50,086 nucleotides of DNA from Bacillota bacterium (GTDB lineage: Bacteria > Bacillota > Clostridia > Christensenellales > Aristaeellaceae): positions 1-50,086 of the forward strand of contig JAEWXD010000038.1 of the NCBI GenBank assembly GCA_023396045.1, in the 5' to 3' direction. The translations under genes and the position numbers were made by a program. The notes under the pieces were generated by a model. The model ran no database searches and was not told the origin of the DNA. It saw only the letters and a list, made by a program, of their open reading frames with translations. Shown piece after piece: positions 17,112-23,601 of the stretch (the first letter of the stretch is position 1; each line of letters begins with the position of its first letter).

Positions 17112-17117
17112 TATATA

Positions 17118-17156
17118 AAACCTTGTAAATTTGTGATTCACAAGGTTTTTTATTTG
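17118..17156 (+). terminator. Intrinsic terminator after selC
   Basis: AAACCTTGT (17118-17126) pairs with ACAAGGTTT (17140-17148), followed by a T-rich run. It closes the glycine reductase/selenocysteine island. Confidence 0.85.
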
Positions 17157-17292
17157 TAATAAATGTAAATTTAGTTAGACAAACCTACCTTTTTTCATTT
17201 GTTTGTGTATAATAATTTATAGAATAAAAATAAGAGGGGGAATGGAAATATCTTTCGTAAGAAAGCAATTATATTTTATAAGGTGAAATAAT

Positions 17293-18333
17293 ATGAAACG
17301 ATTATTTGTTTTAGCGTTACTATGTATTTTAGTAGCAGCTTTCAATGTTGTACAAGGAGAAAATAATATGCAAGTAAAAATACAAACAGAAGTTGTGGAC
17401 TCTAATAAAAGAACCATCTATTTAGCAGGTGGTTGCTTTTGGGGCGTAGAAGGCTATTTTCAAAAGGTAGCCGGTATTGTGGATACAGATACAGGCTATG
17501 CCAATGGCAAAACAGAAACAGCCAACTATCAGCAATTAAAAGAAACAGACCATGCAGAAACCGTAAAAATCGTGTATGATTTTTCTAAAATATCTTTAGA
17601 AGAAGTTTTATTACACTATTTTAGAATTATAGATCCAACTTCCATAAATAAACAAGGCAACGATGTTGGTAGGCAATATCGTACCGGTATTTATTATGAA
17701 AATAAAGTGGATTTGCCGGTTATCAATAAAGTAATAGCATATCAAACAGAAAAACATGGTAAACTTGCCGTGGAAGTGCAAGCACTCAATCATTTTGTAT
17801 TAGCCGAAGAATATCATCAAGATTATTTAGAAAAAAATCCAACCGGCTATTGCCATATTAATCTGCAAACAGCTACCCAACCCTTGATAGAAAATGAATT
17901 ACAATTTTTTCAGAAAAAAGACAAAAGTGAAATAGATGAGGTTTCTCAAAATGTAATGTTTGCCAATGGCACAGAAAGTCCTTTTACTAGCGAATTGAAT
18001 TCCGAATATAGAAAAGGTATATATGTAGATAAACTCACTGGCGAACCATTGTTTGCCTCTAAAGATAAGTTTGATAGTGGCTGTGGTTGGCCAAGCTTTA
18101 GTAAACCCATTTTAAATGATAAAATTAACGAAAATATAGATGAAAGCCATGGCATGATTCGTACAGAAGTGCGTGCCAAAAATTCAGATATTCATTTGGG
18201 TCATGTTTTTCCGGATGGCCCAAAGGATAAGGGTGGCATTCGTTATTGTATCAATGGTGCAAGTTTAGAATTTGTTCCATACGAAGAAATGGATGCCAAA
18301 GGTTATAGCGAATATAAGATATTGTGTGAATAA
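17293..18333 (+). CDS. msrAB: Peptide methionine sulfoxide reductase MsrA-MsrB fusion, exported
   Basis: 346 aa. Residues 1-22 are a signal peptide or anchor. The MsrA domain follows, with catalytic Cys48 in GGCFWG and the YHQDYL motif, then the MsrB domain from about 210, with SGCGWPSF and catalytic Cys319 in GGIRYCING. It reduces both epimers of methionine sulfoxide in oxidised proteins. A second start, ATG 17368 (residue 26), has its own AAGGAG 8 bp upstream, and would give the same enzyme without the export signal. A -10-like TATAAT lies at 17208-17213. Confidence 0.93.
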   Translation: MKRLFVLALLCILVAAFNVVQGENNMQVKIQTEVVDSNKRTIYLAGGCFWGVEGYFQKVAGIVDTDTGYANGKTETANYQQLKETDHAETVKIVYDFSKISLEEVLLHYFRIIDPTSINKQGNDVGRQYRTGIYYENKVDLPVINKVIAYQTEKHGKLAVEVQALNHFVLAEEYHQDYLEKNPTGYCHINLQTATQPLIENELQFFQKKDKSEIDEVSQNVMFANGTESPFTSELNSEYRKGIYVDKLTGEPLFASKDKFDSGCGWPSFSKPILNDKINENIDESHGMIRTEVRAKNSDIHLGHVFPDGPKDKGGIRYCINGASLEFVPYEEMDAKGYSEYKILCE

Positions 18334-18357
18334 TGGTGGGGAGAAATATCGTAATAC

Positions 18358-19073
18358 ATATTACAAAAAACGAATAAATTAAAATATTTGCGAAGTTTTG
18401 ATATTATTATTTTAACACTTATCTTTTGGGCAAGTGGTATTATAAGCTCTACGGTTGCCTATATAGATATGTTAAATACACCTGCATTAGGTGCTATAGA
18501 TGTGTTGGAAAATACAAATTTCTCATCGGTGGATAATTATTATGCGTTGGCATATTAGGCGCTTTATTTTTTATTAGCGCTGTTATATTTAAAATTTAGA
18601 AATTTTGATTTTAGTGTATGGAAAATACAGATAAATATAAAATCCATTATTTATGGTGTACTTCTCTTTATAGGGGCGGCGCTTTGTATGGATATATATG
18701 TTTTATTAACCCAAAACCTTGAAAACGTTTTGCCTTTTCCTGGTTCTATTGGTGCTTTCTTTCATTTAGAAACCGTTCTGCTGTTATATATTCTATTTTC
18801 AATGGTATTTATGAGGAAATTTATTTTCTTGGAGTCTGTTTTGCTGTACAGCCCAAAACATTAAAATGGGTTATTCTTTTTTCCCTTCTTGTAAGAATCA
18901 GCTTTCATACCTATCAAGGTATGTTGTCTGCAATAGGGATCGGGTTAATATTTGGCATATATATGCTATATACTTTTCATAAATCCAAAAGTAAAAATTT
19001 ATTACCATTCTTTTGGGCGTATGCCATGGGAGATATTTTCGGTTTAGGTATTTTGGTGTACTTTATGAAATAG
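18358..19073 (+). pseudogene. Dead CPBP-family intramembrane protease gene
   Basis: A decayed gene of about 238 codons. From 18361 one frame encodes a hydrophobic protein with a transmembrane N-terminus, interrupted by an in-frame TAG at 18556-18558. The frame then shifts near 18808-18812 to one that carries YEEIYFLG, VRISFHTYQGML and FWAYAMGDIFGLG, the three conserved motifs of CPBP (Abi/Rce1-like) glutamic proteases, and stops at 19071-19073. No proper start codon exists: the expected position has ATA, behind GGGGAG. Three independent lesions make sequencing error unlikely. Confidence 0.75.
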
Positions 19074-19137
19074 AATAATTTTTTAAAGCTTTTAAGGCAA
19101 GTGTACTTAGAAGCTTTTTGTATTGCATAAAAAACTC

Positions 19138-19166
19138 TTGAAAATTTTTATAAGTAATGATAATAT
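19138..19166 (+). promoter_or_regulatory. Promoter of the DUF3793-flavodoxin pair
   Basis: TTGAAA (19138-19143) and TAATAT (19161-19166) with a 17-bp spacer. A leader of about 105 nt follows. Confidence 0.55.
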
Positions 19167-19167
19167 A

Positions 19168-19240
19168 GTTAGTGTGTTCTAACAAAATAGATTTTTGATA
19201 AAGAATATATTTTTTACAGAACAAGTTAGCATATTTTAAC
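19168..19240. promoter_or_regulatory. Two 16-bp imperfect palindromes, candidate operators
   Basis: GTTAGTGTGTTCTAAC (19168-19183) and GTTAGCATATTTTAAC (19225-19240) share the pattern GTTAG-N6-YTAAC. The first overlaps the expected transcription start, so a repressor bound there would block initiation. The TTAG/CTAA half-sites resemble boxes of DtxR-family metal regulators, and flavodoxin is a common iron-limitation gene. The regulator assignment is inference. Confidence 0.35.
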
Positions 19241-19277
19241 TAATTTGATATTAAAAACATATTATTAAGAGGATAGT

Positions 19278-19832
19278 ATGCCGGAAGAAACCATTATTTC
19301 CTATTGTTCACCAACTTTAGCTGGTATAAAAACAGCGAATTTGTTTTCTTTAAAAGTAAAAAGCAAACAAGAGGGTTTAGATATTGCACGTACACTCAAT
19401 AAAGCAATAAAGGCAAAAGGGCTATGTGCTATTCCTTTGCGTTATCATAAAAATGCAATGCAAATATATTTGTATCGCCCAAATAAATTACAAAAAGATT
19501 TATCAGACCCTATTGCCAAAAAAATACTGATGCAAAAAGGGTATCCCTGTGCAAATATGGGGAAATGTATTTGTAAGCTTATTCAAAACATTACTTGCAG
19601 CAAGGCATTTCCCCATGAAATTGGTTTGTTTTTGGGCTATCCACCCAGTGATGTTGAATGTTTTATGAATCATTCTCGTACAGGTGTGCAGTGTGTGGGT
19701 TGCTGGAAAGCATACAGCAATAAAGAAGCGGCAGAAAATACTTTTGCAAATTATAAAAATTGTACTATGCAGTACAAAGAAGCGTTTAAGCATGGCAAAA
19801 CTTTGGCACAACTTGCAGTGCAAGTTGGTTAA
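19278..19832 (+). CDS. DUF3793 family protein
   Basis: 184 aa, function unknown. Family features are the N-terminal SYCSPTLAGIKTANLFSL, the central FPHEIGLFLGYPPSDV and the C-terminal CVGCWKAYSN with several cysteines (VQCVGCWK near residues 139-146), which may bind a metal or take part in redox chemistry. The AAGAGGA site 6 bp upstream supports ATG 19278. It lies 34 bp before flavodoxin on the same strand; DUF3793 and flavodoxin are often neighbours in Clostridia. Confidence 0.8.
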   Translation: MPEETIISYCSPTLAGIKTANLFSLKVKSKQEGLDIARTLNKAIKAKGLCAIPLRYHKNAMQIYLYRPNKLQKDLSDPIAKKILMQKGYPCANMGKCICKLIQNITCSKAFPHEIGLFLGYPPSDVECFMNHSRTGVQCVGCWKAYSNKEAAENTFANYKNCTMQYKEAFKHGKTLAQLAVQVG

Positions 19833-19866
19833 ATTGCAAATATAATTCATATTATAGGAGGCTATT

Positions 19867-20289
19867 ATGAAAGTAGCAGTTGTATATTGGAGTTCCACAG
19901 GTAATACAGAAAAAATGGCAGAAGCAGTTGCAGCCGGCGCTAAAGAAAACGGTGCAAGTGTAGAAATATTTACACCGGATAGCTTTAATGCAAGTAAAGT
20001 TGCAGAATTTGATGCTATTGCTTTTGGTTGCCCTGCTATGGGTAACGAAGTTTTGGAAGAATCTGAATTTGATCCTATGTTTACAGATTTAGAAAACGCA
20101 CTCAATGCTAAAAACATCGTTTTGTTCGGCTCTTATGATTGGGGCGATGGCGAATGGATGAGAGAATGGGAAGAAAGATGTCGCCAAAACGGTGCCAATC
20201 TTCTTGCAGACGGTCTTATTGCAAACTTAGAACCGGATGATGAAGCTCTTGAAGGCTGCAAAAAATTAGGCGCTTTAATAGCAAAATAA
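19867..20289 (+). CDS. Flavodoxin
   Basis: 140 aa, short-chain flavodoxin. The FMN phosphate loop SSTGNT is at residues 9-14. Aromatic and glycine-rich FMN-clamping loops are visible (GCPAMGNE near 58-65, SYDWGDGEWM near 90-99). It is a cytoplasmic one-electron carrier that can replace ferredoxin when iron is scarce. AGGAGG precedes the ATG. It follows DUF3793 in a two-gene operon that ends in a terminator at 20298. Confidence 0.92.
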   Translation: MKVAVVYWSSTGNTEKMAEAVAAGAKENGASVEIFTPDSFNASKVAEFDAIAFGCPAMGNEVLEESEFDPMFTDLENALNAKNIVLFGSYDWGDGEWMREWEERCRQNGANLLADGLIANLEPDDEALEGCKKLGALIAK

Positions 20290-20297
20290 ATATTTTT

Positions 20298-20328
20298 AAG
20301 GAGATAATGCAAATTAACTCCTTTTTTA
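20298..20328 (+). terminator. Terminator after flavodoxin
   Basis: AAGGAG (20298-20303) pairs with CTCCTT (20318-20323). The stem extends inward as TAA/TTA past one A-A mismatch, and a TTTTTATTT tract follows. Confidence 0.75.
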
Positions 20329-20395
20329 TTTATCTATACTATAAAATGGACTGTTAAAACGGTACTATAAAGTAGATAAAGAAAGGGTGTGGGTT

Positions 20396-20643
20396 ATGGA
20401 TATTCAGACTTTTAAATGGAAAATGAAAGATTGTTTACAGTGCTTTATTACTCAAAATTGTATATTAACTATTAAACCTGTGGAACTACATTTTTATTAT
20501 GGAAATCAAATGTATCGTTTCCATTTTCATCTTTGGATAAGGTCTTGAATTGTGATTTAGATGGTAAAAAAGCGAAAGATTATATACTGGATAAAAATTT
20601 TGCAAAGGATTCGCCTGAATTATATTTTACATTAGATTCATGA
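20396..20643 (+). pseudogene. Frameshifted small hypothetical gene
   Basis: It opens at ATG 20396 behind GGGTGTGGG and reads MDIQTFKWKMKDCLQCF onward for about 42 codons, then hits a stop at 20546-20548. In the shifted frame from about 20520 the reading resumes as FPFSSLDKVLNCDLDGKKAK and closes at TGA 20641-20643. Joined, this would be a protein of about 82 aa. One single-base deletion near 20517-20521 explains it. The family is not recognised. Confidence 0.5.
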
Positions 20644-20686
20644 AAAGTAGTGAATGCGCGTGTATTGGTTTTAGAAAGGAATTTTT

Positions 20687-21103
20687 ATGAATGCCATATT
20701 AAAGGCTTTTGTAATTGCTTGTAAAGCACATTATAAACAACATGATAAAGGGGGCAAACCATATATACTACATCCCTTGTATATTGCTTGGCAAGTACAT
20801 TCTAAAAATGCAAAGGCTGTTGCCCTTTTGCATGATATATTGGAAGATTGCGATAAGTTTACATTAAAGGATTTATATTTTTTAAGTAATGAACAGAAAG
20901 AAGCGTTGGTATTATTAACTCATAATGATGAAACCCCTTATATAGATTATATACACAACATTAAACAAAATCCTTTGGCTAAAGAAGTAAAACAACAGGA
21001 TTTATTGCAGAATCTGAATTTAAAGCGCTTAAAAACGATACAAACAAAAGATATTAATCGCGCAAGAAAATACCTTACTGCATTGGAAATTCTGAATGAA
21101 TAG
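20687..21103 (+). CDS. Small HD-domain protein (RelA/SpoT hydrolase-like)
   Basis: 138 aa, a stand-alone HD fold similar to the hydrolase half of RelA/SpoT proteins. GKPYILHPLYIAW supplies the first histidine (about residue 29), ALLHDILEDCD supplies the HD pair (about 49-50) and the basic C-terminal region is short. The usual ADLxHN block appears as QQDLLQNLN, so the last metal ligand is probably kept as Asp but the following His is replaced by Gln. Mesh1-like (p)ppGpp hydrolysis is possible but not certain. AGAAAGGA precedes the ATG. Confidence 0.7.
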   Translation: MNAILKAFVIACKAHYKQHDKGGKPYILHPLYIAWQVHSKNAKAVALLHDILEDCDKFTLKDLYFLSNEQKEALVLLTHNDETPYIDYIHNIKQNPLAKEVKQQDLLQNLNLKRLKTIQTKDINRARKYLTALEILNE

Positions 21104-21320
21104 TAGAATCGATTTAAACGGATTATATCGTAATAAACTGCCTTACGAACAATGAACTAAAGCAGACCATACAGCAATTGAAACGAAAAGAGCTAATCCA
21201 CAATTAAAAGTGTTATGTCTAAGATGTGGTAAAGAATTATAACATGAAGAATATGCAGCAGTCTCTTCTACATTTTGTATTACTCTCGGTTGTTTGTTCG
21301 GGAGTGTCAAGGATTTTTAA
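21096..21320 (+). pseudogene. Decayed copy of the small zinc-ribbon gene
   Basis: Starting at ATG 21096, overlapping the end of the HD gene, 74 codons align end to end with the intact gene at 21493: LYRNKLPYEQ, RANPQLKVLCLRCGKEL and TFCITLGCLFGS match its segments. Two nonsense codons interrupt it. TGA at 21153 stands where the intact copy has Trp, and TAA at 21240 where it has Gln. The four cysteines are still present. Confidence 0.7.
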
Positions 21321-21325
21321 TAATT

Positions 21326-21503
21326 ATGACTATTTATAAATTATTAATTTATAATGGTTATCATTTAGAAAAAATGAATATGTAGAGATTGCAATTTTTT
21401 TAAAACAATCAGATATTATTTAGACACATATAATAGAGCCAAAGAAGCTGGAGTAACATTAAAAATGTCAAAGATAGTGAGAAAATTTATTTATGGATAC
21501 TAA
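21326..21503 (+). pseudogene. Frameshifted small hypothetical gene, unit A
   Basis: Three consecutive frames give one plausible protein: MTIYKLLIYNGYHLEKM, then NEYVEIAIFLKQSD, then YYLDTYNRAKEAGVTLKMSK with IVRKFIYGY before the TAA at 21501-21503. At least two frameshifts separate the pieces. The last piece overlaps the start of the intact zinc-ribbon gene by 11 bp, so the two genes were probably translationally coupled. The family is not recognised. Confidence 0.5.
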
Positions 21504-21705
21504 AGAATTATATAAAAATAAAATACCATACGAAAAATGGACGGAATTAGACTATAAAGCATTTGATGAAAAAGAAGCTAATCCAGAATTGATTGTGCTA
21601 TGTCCAAGATGTGGTTCTGAATTGCAACATTTTAAATACAGCAATGGATATAAAACTTTTTGCCCAACAATAGATTGTTTGTATTCTTCTGCTAGGGGAA
21701 TTTAA
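21493..21705 (+). CDS. Small zinc-ribbon-like protein
   Basis: 70 aa, intact. It has a CPRCG knuckle near residues 37-41 and a second cysteine pair in FCPTIDC near 57-63, which together could hold one zinc. The N-terminal half is charged (KELYKNKIPYEKW). Function unknown. A degraded copy lies 400 bp upstream, and each copy is followed by a related short sequence, which indicates a tandem duplication of a two-gene module. There is no strong ribosome site, so it may depend on the overlapping upstream frame. Confidence 0.55.
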   Translation: MDTKELYKNKIPYEKWTELDYKAFDEKEANPELIVLCPRCGSELQHFKYSNGYKTFCPTIDCLYSSARGI

Positions 21706-21710
21706 TAATT

Positions 21711-21771
21711 ATGGACGATTTACATATTATTAATTTATAATGGCTATCGTCTAGTATTATATTGGTGACAA
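21711..21771 (+). pseudogene. Fragment of the small hypothetical gene, unit B
   Basis: From 21711 the sequence, with one extra G after the ATG, would read MTIYILLIYNGYRL, nearly the same as the start of unit A at 21326. It then runs to a stop at about 21769. About 53 bp around it match 21315-21367 with some six substitutions and one insertion. The C-terminal half of the gene is missing. Confidence 0.45.
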
Positions 21772-21785
21772 AGAATAAAAGCTAA

Positions 21786-21814
21786 TTGCCTTTGTTAGTA
21801 AAATATGGAATAAT
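21786..21814 (+). promoter_or_regulatory. Promoter of the unidentified small RNA
   Basis: TTGCCT (21786-21791) and AATAAT (21809-21814) with a 17-bp spacer. Transcription is expected near 21820, exactly at the 5' end of the closing stem of the RNA. Confidence 0.5.
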
Positions 21815-21819
21815 AAAAA

Positions 21820-21930
21820 CAGCTGATGTTGATTAGTTTAGGAGAGAGAACATCAACGCAAGTTGAAGGCTTCGGTTGAAATCCGAAAGTCAGCTAAAAG
21901 CATTATGATTTTCATAATGCTTTTTATATT
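21820..21930 (+). ncRNA. Unidentified structured small RNA, about 105 nt
   Basis: The predicted transcript opens with AGCTGA (21821-21826), which pairs with TCAGCT (21890-21895) to close a multi-branch fold. Inside are TCAAC-GCAA-GTTGA (21852-21865, a GNRA tetraloop hairpin) and TTCGG-TTGAAAT-CCGAA (21871-21887). An alternative 7-bp helix pairs TGATGTT with AACATCA across a purine-rich AGGAGAGAG loop. A strong terminator follows at once. It matches no riboswitch or ribozyme consensus I know, and no conserved gene follows, so a free-standing sRNA or an orphan cis element are both possible. Confidence 0.5.
21897..21928 (+). terminator. Terminator of the small RNA
   Basis: AAAGCATTATGA pairs with TCATAATGC around a short TTT loop and is followed by TTTTTATATT. 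It is a compact, strong Rho-independent terminator. Confidence 0.8.
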
Positions 21931-21946
21931 CAGAAGTGGACTAATT

Positions 21947-22024
21947 ATGAAACAAATAAAAAAATATAATGGCTATAAGTTAAGTAGCTATAGAGTAGCC
22001 ATAAAAAAATATTTATTCATATAA
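21947..22024 (+). CDS. Possible 25-aa peptide, third remnant of the small-gene module
   Basis: ATG 21947 opens 25 codons that read MKQIKKYNGYKLSSYRVAIK and end at TAA 22022-22024. The YNGYKL core repeats the IYNGY motif of units A and B, so it is more likely a remnant than a working gene. There is no ribosome site. Confidence 0.25.
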   Translation: MKQIKKYNGYKLSSYRVAIKKYLFI

Positions 22025-22065
22025 ACGACAACAAATACAAATAATAAAAAATATTAGCATAAAGC

Positions 22066-22112
22066 AAAAATTCCTTATACATCAGCAATACAGCGATATA
22101 TAAGGAATTTTT
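22066..22112 (-). terminator. Terminator of tRNA-Glu
   Basis: A 14-bp inverted repeat (22066-22079 with 22099-22112) ends in a T-run on either strand. On the minus strand it lies immediately downstream of tRNA-Glu. Confidence 0.8.
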
Positions 22113-22115
22113 ATT

Positions 22116-22190
22116 TGGTACCTCCAACGGGAATCGAACCCGTCTCTCCACCTTGAGAGGGTGATGTCCTAACCGATAGACCATGGAGGC
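22116..22190 (-). tRNA. tRNA-Glu, anticodon CTC
   Basis: 75 nt with encoded CCA. The D-arm sequence TCTATCGGTTAGGA, anticodon loop CTCTCAA and T-arm ACGGG-TTCGATT-CCCGT are canonical. The anticodon CTC reads GAG. The first acceptor pair is G-U instead of G-C. Confidence 0.93.
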
Positions 22191-22201
22191 AAGACTTTGA
22201 T

Positions 22202-22230
22202 ATTATATCATATCAGAAAAAAATATGCAA
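22202..22230 (-). promoter_or_regulatory. Promoter of tRNA-Glu
   Basis: On the minus strand there is TTGCAT (22225-22230) and TATAAT (22202-22207) with a 17-bp spacer, 12 bp before the tRNA 5' end. Confidence 0.7.
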
Positions 22231-22437
22231 TTCTTATACAGTTAAAAAACACGAATATTTTTAAGAATTTTACAGCGAATAATTTGACTGTGTTAAACCT
22301 CTAAAAATGTTATTAAATTATTGAATTTTATTTAAAACATATAAAAATATACAAAAGATATTAAAATTTAGCATAAAAAGCAAAATAATTATTGCGAATA
22401 AATAGTTTATTTTCAATAAAAAAATTCGTTTTTAAGA

Positions 22438-22466
22438 TTGACGAACTTTTATTATTCGTGTATGAT
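22438..22466 (+). promoter_or_regulatory. Promoter of the nucleoside operon with CGAA motifs
   Basis: TTGACG (22438-22443) and TATGAT (22461-22466), 17-bp spacer. CGAA or its complement TTCG appears at 22252, 22276, 22395, 22425, 22442 and 22455 in this very AT-rich stretch. The copy at 22442 (ACGAACTTT) resembles the PurR box core, and lies in the promoter spacer together with the one at 22455. The rest of 22231-22437 shows no ORF that I can support. Confidence 0.6.
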
Positions 22467-22494
22467 AATAAAAAATGAACTTGTAGGAGTAATA

Positions 22495-23547
22495 ATGGAA
22501 CGTAAGGATCAAGGCTTAGGCTTTTTACTTAATTATGAAAATGTTGCTTGGTATGACGAGGGTGTTGTATCTATTTTAGATAGAAGGGTGTATCCGCGAG
22601 AAGTAAGCAAGGTATATTGCAAAACCCACCAAGAAGTTGCACAAGCTATAGCAGATATGGTTACGCAGTCGGCTGGTCCTTACACTGCTGCAGGTATGGG
22701 TATGGCATTGGCTGCTTATCAAGTAAAAAATCAAACCAAAGCAGAGCAATTGGCATATCTAACTCAAGCTGCAGAAACCATTGCAACAGCGAGGCCTACC
22801 ACTGCCAATAGAATGCGTATTGTTACCCAAGGTTGCTTGCAAGCCTGCACTAAAGCGCTTGAAAATGGGGAAGACCCCATTCAAGCTGCATTTCATCGCA
22901 CGATAGATTCCTTAAATAGACGGTATTCTCGTATGGAAATTGTTGGTGAACATTTGGCAAAACTTTTTCCAAACAATGGTAAAATTTTAACCCAATGCTT
23001 TGGTGAAACCATTGTAGGTATGATGTTACGAGCAGCTCAAAAGCAAAATAAGCAATTACAAATTTTTTGTGCAGAAACAAGGCCGTATTTACAAGGTGCA
23101 AGGCTTACAGCCAGTGTAGCACATCAAATGGGTTTTGAAACCACCGTTGTTTCCGATAATATGATTGCCTATTTAATGCAGCATAAAGGCATTGATGTGT
23201 TTACATCTGCTGCAGACACCATTGCTCGTGATGGTCATATTGCCAATAAAGTAGGTACCTATCAAATTGCTATTCTTTGCCAAAGGTTTGGTATTCCATA
23301 TTTTGTTACCGGTATCCCTGATGAAGATAAACACTTTGGCAATCAAATAATTATAGAAGAACGCAACCCGGAAGAAACTCTTTCTGCCCATGGTATTAAA
23401 CACAGTTTAGAAGGTGTAAAAGCAATCTATCCATCTTTTGATATTACACCACCCAAACTCATAGATGGCGTAGTAACCGATAAGGGTATTTTTTCACCTT
23501 ATGATTTAGAAAGCTATTTTTTAAGTGATACAGCAGTATTTTATTAA
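22495..23547 (+). CDS. MtnA/eIF2B-like sugar-1-phosphate isomerase
   Basis: 350 aa, aldose-ketose isomerase fold of the MtnA family (methylthioribose-1-phosphate isomerase). The catalytic cysteine is Cys168 in ILTQCFGE and the catalytic Asp is Asp241 in AADTIARDGHIANKVGT; DNMIAYLMQ is also conserved. I chose ATG 22495, behind TAGGAG; the upstream in-frame ATG overlaps the promoter. It leads an operon with nucleoside import and phosphorolysis, so a pentose-1-phosphate released from nucleosides is a plausible substrate (inference). The true substrate could still be methylthioribose-1-phosphate. Confidence 0.75.
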   Translation: MERKDQGLGFLLNYENVAWYDEGVVSILDRRVYPREVSKVYCKTHQEVAQAIADMVTQSAGPYTAAGMGMALAAYQVKNQTKAEQLAYLTQAAETIATARPTTANRMRIVTQGCLQACTKALENGEDPIQAAFHRTIDSLNRRYSRMEIVGEHLAKLFPNNGKILTQCFGETIVGMMLRAAQKQNKQLQIFCAETRPYLQGARLTASVAHQMGFETTVVSDNMIAYLMQHKGIDVFTSAADTIARDGHIANKVGTYQIAILCQRFGIPYFVTGIPDEDKHFGNQIIIEERNPEETLSAHGIKHSLEGVKAIYPSFDITPPKLIDGVVTDKGIFSPYDLESYFLSDTAVFY

Positions 23548-23601
23548 TTTGGTTTTTGGCGCACCGCGTTAAAACATATATATTTTTTGGAGGATATTCT
23601 T

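Larger units (their letters stand above)
21315..21755. repeat. Direct repeat pair of about 53 bp flanking the zinc-ribbon gene
   Basis: Copies at 21315-21367 and 21701-21755 share blocks such as TTTAATAATTATG and TATTAATTTATAATGG. They bracket the intact zinc-ribbon gene and mark the edges of the duplicated module. A weaker third echo (AATTATG and ATATAATGGCTAT) occurs at 21943-21975. Confidence 0.65.

Noticed and set aside
17242..17286. A 14-codon leader peptide before msrAB, ending in the msrAB ribosome site
   Set aside because: Its own GAGGGGG is only 1 nt from the ATG, too close for good initiation, and the peptide has no attenuator-like composition.
21153..21155. TGA in the broken zinc-ribbon copy as a third selenocysteine codon
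   Set aside because: The intact copy has Trp (TGG) at this position, no cysteine-like site is there, and a second stop (TAA) follows, so it is a nonsense mutation.
21821..21895. Degenerate tRNA suggested by a T-arm-like hairpin and acceptor-like closing stem
   Set aside because: The T-loop reads TTGAAAT, there is no four-pair D-stem, and the would-be anticodon hairpin has a GCAA tetraloop instead of a 7-nt loop.
21820..21896. Hammerhead ribozyme suggested by CTGATG, GAAA and GTC in order
   Set aside because: The core reads CTGATGT rather than CTGANGA, and the bases around GAAA and GTC cannot form the three required helices; stem I does not pair.
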